A stretch of DNA of 64,000 bases from Marinobacterium ramblicola (GTDB lineage Bacteria > Pseudomonadota > Gammaproteobacteria > Pseudomonadales > Balneatricaceae). A model generated the notes under the pieces. It was not told the DNA's origin. It did not search any database and worked only from the letters and a program-made list of their open reading frames with translations. Below, piece after piece: positions 56,863-64,000 of this stretch. The stretch spans positions 62,001 through 126,000 of the forward strand of contig NZ_JAHREP010000006.1 of assembly GCF_019084545.1 (NCBI RefSeq), given 5' to 3'. Made by a program: the position numbers and the translations under genes. How positions within the stretch are numbered: position 1 is the first letter of the stretch; every line of letters begins with the position of its first letter.

Positions 56863-57936
56863 TTACTGAGTGTTCTTGACCTGTTTCAGCGTGTAGTAGC
56901 CGCTGTCGACCACCACCGACTGCCAGTTGGAGGAATCCACCGGGACCGGCTCAAGCAGGTAGGAGGGCACCACCTTGACGCCGTTGTCGTAGGTGGAGGT
57001 GTCGTTGATCTCCGGCTCGGAGCCCTTCAGCAGCGCTTCGACCATGCCGACCGCAACACCGGCCAGTTCACGGGTATCCTTGAATACGGTGGAGTACTGC
57101 TCACCGGCGAGGATCGATTTCACGGAGGGCAGTTCGGCGTCCTGACCGGTGACGATCGGCATCGGCATATCGGAAGAGCCGTAACCGACCCCTTTCAGCG
57201 ACGAGAGGATACCGATGGAGAGCCCGTCATACGGAGAGAGCACGCCCTGAATACGCTTGTCGGTGTAGTGCGCAGAGAGCAGGTTATCCATGCGCGCCTG
57301 GGCGAGTGCACCGTCCCAGCGCAGAGTACCGACCTTGTCCATGCCCATCTGACCGGAGACGATATTGATATCGCCGGAATCGATCAGCGGCTGCAGCACC
57401 GACATGGCACCGTTGTAGAAGAAATAGGCGTTGTTATCGTCCGGCGAGCCGCCGAACAGTTCGACATTGTAGGGCGGCTGGAAGCGGGACTTCAGACCGT
57501 TGACCAGAGAGGTCGCCTGCTGCACGCCAACCTTGAAGTTATCAAAGGTGGCGTAGTAGTCGACATACTTGCTGTCGCGGATCAGGCGGTCATAGGCGAT
57601 CACCTTGATGCCGGCGGCGTTGGCGTTCTCCAGCGCGTTGGACAGCGTTGTGCCGTCGATCGCGGCGATCACCAGCACATCGACTCCCTTCACGATCATG
57701 TTCTCGACCTGCGCCAGCTGGGTCGGGATATCATCCTCAGCGTACTGCAGATCGGTCTTGTATCCGGCCTTCTCGAACTGCTCGACCATGGAGTGGCCGT
57801 CCGAGATCCAACGTGAGGAGGAGTTGGTCGGCATCGCGATACCGACATAACCGCTCGCGGCAGAAACGGCTGCGCTCGCGGTCAGAAAGGTGGAGCCCAA
57901 CGCCAGTGTGGCGACAATCTTTTTGATGCTCTTCAT
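56863..57936 (-). CDS. chvE: Multi-sugar periplasmic binding protein
   Basis: This 357-residue secreted protein has a signal peptide ending near VSA (about residue 26). The mature part reads [60 protein letters not shown] and [20 protein letters not shown], which closely match Agrobacterium ChvE, a binder of galactose, arabinose, xylose and related sugars. AGGGAG lies six bases before the ATG. It heads the ten-gene oxidative sugar operon. Confidence 0.94.
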   Translation of the reverse strand: MKSIKKIVATLALGSTFLTASAAVSAASGYVGIAMPTNSSSRWISDGHSMVEQFEKAGYKTDLQYAEDDIPTQLAQVENMIVKGVDVLVIAAIDGTTLSNALENANAAGIKVIAYDRLIRDSKYVDYYATFDNFKVGVQQATSLVNGLKSRFQPPYNVELFGGSPDDNNAYFFYNGAMSVLQPLIDSGDINIVSGQMGMDKVGTLRWDGALAQARMDNLLSAHYTDKRIQGVLSPYDGLSIGILSSLKGVGYGSSDMPMPIVTGQDAELPSVKSILAGEQYSTVFKDTRELAGVAVGMVEALLKGSEPEINDTSTYDNGVKVVPSYLLEPVPVDSSNWQSVVVDSGYYTLKQVKNTQ

Positions 57937-58107
57937 CGGTTTCTCCCTGTCGCGGTATCGCCACCGACCGGGCCATCCGAGCCGGCGTGCGGATTCCGCT
58001 GTTATTTTTATTCAGAAACTGAACCGGCCTTGAGTGCAGGGTCTCAAGGATCGAAACCAGAATGCGCCCGAAGAGCATAGCGATCAAATGAAAACTGAGA
58101 TATTCGA

Positions 58108-58125
58108 CATATCAAAAATGGTATA
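58108..58125. promoter_or_regulatory. Candidate LysR/GbpR-type site upstream of chvE
   Basis: CATATC-AAAAAT-GGTATA is an interrupted inverted repeat with half-sites six bases apart. It matches the repeat CATACC-ATTATC-GGTATA in front of ytfQ and the lysR gene at 11 of 12 half-site positions. It lies 172-189 bases upstream of the chvE start. Confidence 0.6.
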
Positions 58126-58247
58126 CCAATGGGAGTGGCGCGCCTCTCGTTGTGTGAAGCGCCGTCGCAGAGCGGTGACATGGCGTCTCATTGGAGGGAA
58201 GTACATTGTCGCGTGAATTGCATTGTTATGCCGACCGGACCAAAATA

Positions 58248-58262
58248 TACCAATTATTGGTA
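58248..58262. promoter_or_regulatory. Palindromic operator upstream of parD
   Basis: TACCAATTATTGGTA is a perfect 15-base palindrome, 17 bases upstream of the parD ATG. This is where ParD-type autoregulators bind. It also contains the TATACC half-site shared with the LysR-type sites, so a second role cannot be excluded. Confidence 0.65.
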
Positions 58263-58278
58263 CTAGTGAGGTGGCATC

Positions 58279-58518
58279 ATGCAGAAGAACACCAGCATCA
58301 CTCTGGGCCAACACTTTGATGCATTCATTGCAGAACAGCTCAAAAGTGGCCGATACAGCTCAACCAGTGAGGTCGTTCGTGCAGCATTACGTCTGCTTGA
58401 AGAGTCTGAAACCCGCCTGACAACACTTCGCAAACAGCTCAAGGAAGGCGAGGAAAGTGGTTTCGAAGACTACTCCTATGACTCGTTCATTCGTGAACTG
58501 GATAACGAAGGGCGCTGA
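58279..58518 (+). CDS. parD: ParD-family antitoxin
   Basis: The 79-residue protein has an N-terminal ribbon-helix-helix domain (NTSITLGQHFDAFIAEQLKS then YSSTSEVVRAALRLLEE) and an acidic, disordered-looking C-terminus (GEESGFEDYSYDSF) that should bind the toxin. It is expected to neutralise the toxin encoded next and repress its own operon. GAGGTGG lies upstream of the ATG. Its stop and the toxin start overlap by one base. Confidence 0.93.
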   Translation: MQKNTSITLGQHFDAFIAEQLKSGRYSSTSEVVRAALRLLEESETRLTTLRKQLKEGEESGFEDYSYDSFIRELDNEGR

Positions 58519-58814
58519 TGCCAAATTTCAAGCTTTCCAGGAAGGCCAAAGCTGACCTCAAATCCACTGCACGATACACGGAGCGTGAATGGGGTCGAAA
58601 TAAACGAAACCACTACATTTTTCAGTTCGACCACTGCTTTCACCTTCTGGGTGAAAATCCGAGCATTGGGCAATGCTGCGATGAGATTAGCCCGGACTAC
58701 CGACTGTACCCTCAGGGAAGCCACATCATTTTTTATCGGCAATCCGACGAGGGCGTCGTTGAAATCATCCGTATCCTGCATAAACGCATGCTGCCTGAGG
58801 GGCACCTGCTTTAG
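58518..58814 (+). CDS. parE: ParE-family toxin
   Basis: This 98-residue protein has the RelE/ParE fold. KLSRKAKADLKSTARYTERE forms the opening strand and helical hairpin, and the C-terminus has the conserved pattern YPQGSHIIFYRQSDEGVVEI followed by IRILHKRM. ParE toxins act on DNA gyrase. The pair is a complete type II toxin-antitoxin system placed between two sugar operons, which could stabilise the region. No sign of frame damage is seen. Confidence 0.93.
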   Translation: MPNFKLSRKAKADLKSTARYTEREWGRNKRNHYIFQFDHCFHLLGENPSIGQCCDEISPDYRLYPQGSHIIFYRQSDEGVVEIIRILHKRMLPEGHLL

Positions 58815-58927
58815 GGCATAACGCCGAGCCCAAGAATTCGCTTAAACCAGACTCAGCTCTTCGATATCTTTTCCGCCTCCCCTATGTCTAATAGCATACG
58901 GCGGGTGACTCGCTTCGTCTCCGACCT

Positions 58928-58969
58928 CATGCCGGCCTGGATACTTCATCAAACATCCGGGCCGGCATG
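58928..58969 (-). terminator. Hairpin at the end of the ytf operon
   Basis: CATGCCGGCC (58928) and GGCCGGCATG (58960) form a perfect 10-bp stem. Inside the loop GGAT and ATCC can extend it. It lies 18 bases after the yjfF stop and between convergent parE and yjfF ends. There is no T-run. Confidence 0.65.
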
Positions 58970-58986
58970 AAGCAGATTGCATCAGC

Positions 58987-59970
58987 TCAAGCAGTCTGAA
59001 CCTCAGCACGCATCCCCGAAAACGACCGCGTGATCACCCGCTGCAGCACAATGAAACCGAACAGCAGCGCCCCGATCATGATCTTGGTCCACCAGCTGTT
59101 CAGCGAGCCGTCGAACGCGATCAGGATCTGGATCACGCCCATGATCATGCCGCCGAAGAAGGTGCCGGCGATAAAGCCCATGCCGCCGGTCAGCAGCGTG
59201 CCGCCGATCACCACCGCCGCTATCGCATCCAACTCCACGCCGGTGGCCGCCAGCGGATAGGCCGAGGCGGTGTAGAAGGCAAACACCACGCCGGCCAGCG
59301 CACTGAAGAAGCCGGACAGCGCATAAACACGGATCAGCGTATATTCCACCGGGATGCCGAGCAGCTGTGCCGAGTGACGGTCGCCGCCGATGGCGTAGAC
59401 GTTGCGACCGAAGCGGGTGTAGTGAGCAATCAGGATGCCGACCATTACCGTCGCCAGCATCAGCAGCGCCGAGGCGCTCAGCCAGCCGCGTCCCGGCAGC
59501 GGCAGCTTGAAGTCACCGACGGCACTGACGAACGGATGATCGATCGGCACCGAGTCCAGGTTGATGACGAAGCAGATGCCGCGCAGGAAGAACATGCCAG
59601 CCAGGGTGACGATAAAGGGCTGGATATCGAACTTCGCCACGATCAGCCCCATGAAGGCGCCGAAGGCGGTGCCGATCGCCAGCGCGACTGCAACCGCCGC
59701 CAGCGGATGAAAGCCGAAGCCGGTGACCAGCTCCGCGATCAGTACGCCGACAAAGGCGATCATCGAGCCCACCGACAGGTCGATACCGCCGGAGAGGATG
59801 ACGAAGGTCATCCCCACCGCGGTGATGATCAGAAAGGCGTTATCCGTCAGCAGGTTGCCGAGCACATAGCTATCGCTGAAGGCGCGGTGCTCGTAAATGC
59901 CGTAGCCATACAGCAGCGCCAGGACCGATACGGTGGCGAGAATGGGATAGAAACGCTCGTTAATCTTCAT
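58987..59970 (-). CDS. yjfF: Sugar ABC transporter permease, YjfF type
   Basis: This 327-residue CUT2 permease has about nine membrane helices, with LTDNAFLIITAVGMTFVILS and [20 protein letters not shown] (about residues 60-79) and VELDAIAAVVIGGTLLTGG near residue 242. It matches E. coli YjfF in order and motifs. E. coli YtfQRT-YjfF imports galactofuranose. The start overlaps the end of the ytfT gene by 11 bases, so the two permeases are coupled and probably form a heterodimer. Confidence 0.92.
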   Translation of the reverse strand: MKINERFYPILATVSVLALLYGYGIYEHRAFSDSYVLGNLLTDNAFLIITAVGMTFVILSGGIDLSVGSMIAFVGVLIAELVTGFGFHPLAAVAVALAIGTAFGAFMGLIVAKFDIQPFIVTLAGMFFLRGICFVINLDSVPIDHPFVSAVGDFKLPLPGRGWLSASALLMLATVMVGILIAHYTRFGRNVYAIGGDRHSAQLLGIPVEYTLIRVYALSGFFSALAGVVFAFYTASAYPLAATGVELDAIAAVVIGGTLLTGGMGFIAGTFFGGMIMGVIQILIAFDGSLNSWWTKIMIGALLFGFIVLQRVITRSFSGMRAEVQTA

Positions 59971-61012
59971 GCTGCCTCCTGCGCAGTACCGCTGCCATTG
60001 ACCGCCGGAACCCGGGCGCCTGCATCAGCAGCACCAGCAGCACCACGCCTGCCTTGACCACCAGTGTGTACTGGCTCGGCAGGCCGGATAGCAGGATCCC
60101 CGTGGTCAGCGACTGGATGATCAGTACGCCGATCACCGTCGCCCCGAGATAGAAGCGCCCGCCCATCAGCGCCGCGCCGCCGAGCACCACCGCCAGGATC
60201 GCGTCGAGTTCGAGCCATAGCCCGGCGTTGTTGGCATCCGCGCCGCGGATATCGGCGGCGATGATGATGCCCGCCACGGCCGAACATACGCCGGAGATGA
60301 CATAGGCCAGCAGAGTGATGCCGCGGGAGTCGATCCCGGCCAGACGACTGGCACGGGCGTTGCCGCCGACCGCTTCGACGAACAACCCCAGCGCGGTCTT
60401 GCGCATCGTCAGCCAGAGCAGCAGTATCACCGCCGCAGCGATCAACACCCGCCAGGGGATGCCGAGCAGATAGCCGCTGCCGATCGCCTCGAAGAACTCG
60501 CCGTGGAAGGTGACGATCTGGCCGCCGGTGATCATCTGTGCGATGCCGCGACCGGCCACCATCAGGATCAGCGTGGAGATGATCGGCTGAATCTCCAGAT
60601 AGGCCACCAGCACGCCGTTCCACAGCCCGCACAGCACACCGCTGCCGACCGCGGCCAGGATGATCAGCCAGGGCGGCAGATCGGTCTCGCTGATCAGTAC
60701 CGCCATGACGGCGCCGGAGATCGCGATCACCGAGCCTACCGACAGGTCGATACCGCGCGTGCCGATCACGATCGCCATACCGACCGCCACCAGCGCCGCG
60801 GACGAACCGCGATGGATCACGTCGATCAGCGATCCGTAGAGATGGCCGTCGACGACACGAATGGAGAGAAAACCGGGCGACACCAGGCCCATGCAGATAA
60901 TAATCAGCAGCAGTGCGCCGAGCGGCGCGAACCACTGCCGCTGCATCAGCGCCCTGGGCAGGCCGATACGGCGCTGAGCCGACGCCCCGGATTGCGTATG
61001 TAGGCTGGTCAT
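59960..61012 (-). CDS. ytfT: Sugar ABC transporter permease, YtfT type
   Basis: This 350-residue CUT2 permease has a basic N-terminus of about 30 residues and about nine membrane helices. The family motif is VIGTRGIDLSVGSVIAISGA (about residues 82-101), followed by LWLELDAILAVVLGGAALMGG. The start overlaps the ytfR stop by four bases. It is the partner of YjfF in the galactofuranose-type importer. Confidence 0.92.
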   Translation of the reverse strand: MTSLHTQSGASAQRRIGLPRALMQRQWFAPLGALLLIIICMGLVSPGFLSIRVVDGHLYGSLIDVIHRGSSAALVAVGMAIVIGTRGIDLSVGSVIAISGAVMAVLISETDLPPWLIILAAVGSGVLCGLWNGVLVAYLEIQPIISTLILMVAGRGIAQMITGGQIVTFHGEFFEAIGSGYLLGIPWRVLIAAAVILLLWLTMRKTALGLFVEAVGGNARASRLAGIDSRGITLLAYVISGVCSAVAGIIIAADIRGADANNAGLWLELDAILAVVLGGAALMGGRFYLGATVIGVLIIQSLTTGILLSGLPSQYTLVVKAGVVLLVLLMQAPGFRRSMAAVLRRRQHED

Positions 61013-62514
61013 TGCGCTATCGCCTCAATGATGTTGTTCTGGGTGATCTCGTCGCCGCTCAGCTCGGACACCTTCTCCCGATCGCGCATCACCGCCACCC
61101 GGTCGGCGAACGCCACGATCTCCTCCAGCTCCGACGAGGCGACCAGCAGCGCCAGCCCCTCGCTGCACAACGTCTTGATCAGTTGAATAATGTCGGCGTG
61201 GGCACCCACATCGATGCCGCGGGTGGGCTCGTCGAGCAGCAGGAATACCGGCTTCGACACCAGCCAACGCGCCAGCACCACCTTCTGCTGGTTACCGCCG
61301 CTCAGTTGGCCAACCGGCTTTTCGCTGTCCGGCGTGGCGATCCCCAGCGCGGCGATCATATCCTCGGCCAGCGCCTGCTGCTCGCCGCGCGGAATCGGTC
61401 GCAGCCAGCCGCGACGCCCCTGCAGCGCCAGCATGATGTTCTCGCGCACGCTTAGTTCGGCGACGATGCCATCCTGCTTGCGGTCCTCCGGACAGAGCCC
61501 GACCCCGGCCCGAATCGCATGCCGGGGCGAACGCAGCGAGACCGGCTCGCCATCGAGCAGCACCCGCCCGCTATCGGCCTTGTGCACGCCGAAGATCAAC
61601 TCCGACAGCTCGGTCCGACCCGACCCCAACAGCCCGGCCAGCCCCAGGATCTCACCGCCGGAGAGGTCAAGCGAGACCGGGTTCAGCATCCGCTTCCTGC
61701 CCAATCCCTCGACCTGAATCCGGTGCGTCAGACCTCTATATTGCTCGCCATCGCGATGACGGTGGGCGCTGACCTCGGCCAGCTCCCGCCCCAGCATCTG
61801 GTTGATCAGATCGACCCGATCCAGCTCGGCGGTAACGAAGGTGCCGACCCGTCGGCCGTTACGCAGCACGGTGATGCGGTCAGTCACGGCATAGACCTGG
61901 TCAAGAAAATGGGTAACGAAGATGATGCCCAATCCCTTCGCCTTCAGCTCTCGCATGATGCGGAACAGCGTCTGGATCTCGTCGCTGTCCAGACTGGCGG
62001 TGGGTTCGTCGAGAATCAGCACTCGCGCGTCCAGCGACACGGCGCGGGCGATGGCAACCAGTTGTTGCACCGCAACCGAGTAGGCGCCCAACGCCCGATT
62101 GACATCGATATCGAGCCCCAACGTCTTCAGCGCCTCCCTCGCCTGCACGGCTGTTTGTTTCCAGGCGATCAGCCCGCCGCGGCGAACCTGTCGCTCCAGC
62201 ATCAGGTTTTCCGCCACCGACAGGGTCGGAATCAGGTTCACCTCCTGAAACACGGTGGAGATGCCGAGCGACTGGGCCTCTCCGGGGTGCTCAGGCGCTA
62301 TCACCCTGCCCTCGAGCAGCACCTCTCCCTCATCACGAGGGTGAACGCCGGTGATCACCTTGATCAGTGTGGACTTGCCGGCACCGTTCTCGCCCAGCAG
62401 CGCATGGATCTCACCGGGGGCGAGATCGAAATCGACACCCTGCAGCGCCTTCACGCCGGGGAAGGTCTTCCCCACGCCACGCACCGACAGCACGGGCTGC
62501 GTCATATCCGCCAT
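61009..62514 (-). CDS. ytfR: Sugar ABC transporter ATP-binding protein, YtfR type
   Basis: This 501-residue protein has two ABC domains. Walker A of the first is [12 protein letters not shown], and its signature region is altered (YSVAVQQLVAIARAV). The second has the P-loop GLLGSGRTELSE and signature [15 protein letters not shown]. Walker B motifs [11 protein letters not shown] and [11 protein letters not shown] are intact. GAGG lies six bases before ATG 62514. It follows ytfQ after a 101-bp gap with weak stems. Confidence 0.94.
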   Translation of the reverse strand: MADMTQPVLSVRGVGKTFPGVKALQGVDFDLAPGEIHALLGENGAGKSTLIKVITGVHPRDEGEVLLEGRVIAPEHPGEAQSLGISTVFQEVNLIPTLSVAENLMLERQVRRGGLIAWKQTAVQAREALKTLGLDIDVNRALGAYSVAVQQLVAIARAVSLDARVLILDEPTASLDSDEIQTLFRIMRELKAKGLGIIFVTHFLDQVYAVTDRITVLRNGRRVGTFVTAELDRVDLINQMLGRELAEVSAHRHRDGEQYRGLTHRIQVEGLGRKRMLNPVSLDLSGGEILGLAGLLGSGRTELSELIFGVHKADSGRVLLDGEPVSLRSPRHAIRAGVGLCPEDRKQDGIVAELSVRENIMLALQGRRGWLRPIPRGEQQALAEDMIAALGIATPDSEKPVGQLSGGNQQKVVLARWLVSKPVFLLLDEPTRGIDVGAHADIIQLIKTLCSEGLALLVASSELEEIVAFADRVAVMRDREKVSELSGDEITQNNIIEAIAQ

Positions 62515-62615
62515 CTGTTACCTCTATCTGCCGCCATGACCGGAGTGCGGCGGACACCCCCTTCAAAACGCCCGCCGCGCGGAATCGGAGACCCGCCTGA
62601 ACGGGCCCCGACAGA

Positions 62616-63578
62616 TCAGCTGCTGCGCTTCTTGTACTCCTCGGCAGCGGTATCCGGCAGATAGAGCGGACCGTTGGCCTTGATCCACTTCGGCACCTCG
62701 CCCCCACTCTTGGCGGTATTGATGGCATCGAACGCCGGTCCGCCCAGATGCGGATTCAGTTCGATGGTGGCGTTGGTGTCGCCCTCGGCCATCGCCTTGA
62801 AGATATCGGGCACGGCATCGATCGATACCACCAGAATATCCTCGCCCGGATTCAGACCCGCCTCCTTGATCGCCTGCACCGCGCCGAGCGCCATGTCATC
62901 GTTATGCGCGTAGACCGCACAGATACCCTTGCCGCCGTTCTCGGCCTTCAGGAAACTCTCCATCACCTCCTTGCCGCCGGAGCGGGTGAAGTTGCCCGAC
63001 TGTGAACGGGTGATCTTCAGGCCGGGGAAGTTGCCGATGACACTCTCGAACCCCTCCTTGCGGTCGTTGGCGGCGGAGGAGCCGACTGTACCCTGCAGCT
63101 CCACCACATCGCAGACACCGTTGGTTTCCGCCGCCAGCCAGGCCGCGGCCAGTGCGCCCTCCTGCACGAAGTCGGACGCCACCTTGGTCAGATAGAGGGA
63201 TTCATCGGCATCGACCCCGCGGTCGATCAGCACGACCGGGATCCCCGCTTTTTGCGCTTCCTTGAGTACCTGGTCCCAGCCGGTTTCCACTACCGGCGCC
63301 AGCAGGATGCCATCCACTCCTTGAGCGATGAACGAACGTACCGCCTTGATCTGGTTCTCCTGCTTCTGCTGTGCATCGGAGAACTTCAGATCGATGCCAC
63401 GGCGTTCCGCTTCCGCCTTGATCGATGCGGTTTCGGAGGTGCGCCAGCCGCTCTCGGAGCCGATCTGGGAAAACCCGATCAACAACTCCGCCTGTGCCGA
63501 AGCCGACAGCCCCAGAGCGACGGCCATTGCCAGAGTGGAACAGACCCGTGTTTTAAGGTGCTTCATTGAGTAACTCAT
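62616..63578 (-). CDS. ytfQ: Galactofuranose-type periplasmic binding protein
   Basis: The 320-residue secreted protein matches E. coli YtfQ through the mature part: LLIGFSQIGSESGWRTSETA, FSDAQQKQENQIKAVRSFIA, VVELQGTVGSSAANDRKEGF and CAVYAHNDDMALGAVQAIKE. Of several possible starts, ATG 63578 has AAGGAG at the right distance (six bases). The signal peptide ends near ASA. It heads the ytfQ-ytfR-ytfT-yjfF operon and is divergent from the LysR gene. Confidence 0.93.
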   Translation of the reverse strand: MSYSMKHLKTRVCSTLAMAVALGLSASAQAELLIGFSQIGSESGWRTSETASIKAEAERRGIDLKFSDAQQKQENQIKAVRSFIAQGVDGILLAPVVETGWDQVLKEAQKAGIPVVLIDRGVDADESLYLTKVASDFVQEGALAAAWLAAETNGVCDVVELQGTVGSSAANDRKEGFESVIGNFPGLKITRSQSGNFTRSGGKEVMESFLKAENGGKGICAVYAHNDDMALGAVQAIKEAGLNPGEDILVVSIDAVPDIFKAMAEGDTNATIELNPHLGGPAFDAINTAKSGGEVPKWIKANGPLYLPDTAAEEYKKRSS

Positions 63579-63760
63579 ACACATCTCCTTGGTCACGGAT
63601 TCGACACCAGCCTGTTACCGCCGGATATCAGCTCCGTTTTTATTTTTGTGTTTCAACCCAGAGAGCCGGATGGCCCACCAACAAACTAGGCGCCTGCTTT
63701 ATAACAAGCAAATAGAAAAAATGATTGACTACATACCATTATCGGTATAATCCTGCAGTC
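63579..63760. promoter_or_regulatory. Divergent ytfQ-lysR control region
   Basis: The 182-bp spacer contains the interrupted palindrome CATACC-ATTATC-GGTATA at 63732-63749, 12 bases before the lysR ATG and about 154 bases before ytfQ. The position near its own start is typical of LysR autoregulation. AT-rich sequence at 63690-63730 may hold the promoters. Confidence 0.65.
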
Positions 63761-64000
63761 ATGAAAATCGACCTTTCCAAACACCTGAAAATCAATCAGC
63801 TGCGCCTGATCTCCGCCATCGCGGAGTATGGCCAGCTGAGCATCGCCGCCGATGAACTGGCGGTCACTCAGCCCGCCGCCTCGCGCATGCTCGCCGATAT
63901 CGAGCAGACCATCGGCGCCAAGCTGTTCGAACGCCACGCCAAGGGGATGGAAGCGACGCTGATCGGCCGCTCGGTAGCCCAGCGCGCACACAACATGCTG
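63761..64000 (+). CDS. LysR-family regulator (GbpR-like), N-terminal part
   Basis: Eighty residues are present before the window ends. The helix-turn-helix is clear: LRLISAIAEYGQLSIAADEL and AVTQPAASRMLADIEQTIGA, followed by KLFERHAKGMEATLIGRSVA. The sequence type is that of GbpR, the galactose-responsive LysR protein linked to chvE in rhizobia. It is divergent from ytfQ. Shared sites in front of chvE and ytfQ suggest it controls both. The effector domain lies outside the window. Confidence 0.85.
   Translation, partial: MKIDLSKHLKINQLRLISAIAEYGQLSIAADELAVTQPAASRMLADIEQTIGAKLFERHAKGMEATLIGRSVAQRAHNML

Larger units (their letters stand above)
57937..58278. other. Divergent chvE-parD control region, 342 bp
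   Basis: This stretch holds the chvE operon promoter region on the minus strand and the parDE promoter on the plus strand. Two regulator sites are visible at 58108-58125 and 58248-58262, listed separately. No additional gene was supported: short frames at 58034-58216 and 58084-58314 have no ribosome site or family likeness. Confidence 0.6.

Overview
The window is GC-rich proteobacterial DNA with long tightly packed operons, clear Shine-Dalgarno starts and about one gene per kb. The mix of genes (selD/mnmH, an E. coli-type XylR, XylFGH, YtfQRT-YjfF, GGDEF proteins, a chemoreceptor and an integron gene cassette) suggests a free-living, probably aquatic gammaproteobacterium that lives on plant- or algae-derived sugars. 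The genus cannot be fixed from the sequence. No tRNA, rRNA, CRISPR array, integrase or intact insertion sequence was seen.

Region 1 (1-10.3 kb) is mixed. A selD-mnmH selenium operon runs straight into a PhnDCE-like ABC transporter, best explained as a selenium-oxyanion importer. Next come a decayed GGDEF gene facing an intact GAF-GGDEF gene, an orphan holin/muramidase pair, a glycosyltransferase of the queuosine-tRNA mannosyltransferase type, and a chemoreceptor with its Cache sensor at the C-terminus.

Region 2 (10.5-18.9 kb) is one minus-strand operon of four genes: a gamma-glutamylcyclotransferase-like protein, an MBL-fold-like protein, a 1696-residue pseudokinase/ATPase/GAF/GGDEF signalling protein, and a beta-solenoid repeat protein. 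I find no described system with this composition. Region 3 (19.2-25 kb) holds a bacterial DNase II homologue convergent with a propeller-phosphoesterase, a cupin, a monooxygenase-like protein, and then an AT-rich integron gene cassette with a well-formed attC site, a lipoprotein gene and a transposase remnant.

Region 4 (25-64 kb) is a large sugar-utilisation island. It has a GH32 fructosidase with a CUT1 ABC importer and LacI regulator (three matching operators), the FrcBCA fructose importer, galM, and the isomerase xylose operon xylA-tal-xylB-xylF-xylG-xylH with divergent xylR. It continues with a ten-gene operon chvE-gguA-gguB-gguC-dehydrogenase-dehydratase-semialdehyde dehydrogenase-dgoK-dgoA-lactonase that can serve both a De Ley-Doudoroff hexose route and a Weimberg-type pentose route. 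A parDE toxin-antitoxin pair, ytfQ-ytfR-ytfT-yjfF and a divergent LysR (GbpR-like) gene close the window. Near-identical inverted repeats upstream of chvE and ytfQ suggest that the LysR protein controls both importers.

Two families of intergenic structured repeats occur in the sugar island. One has three copies with an exactly 62-nt core, flanked in each copy by different but self-complementary arms. The other has two 49-nt copies that bracket gguA. Stem-loops follow most of the binding-protein genes, which fits the usual need for excess binding protein over membrane components.
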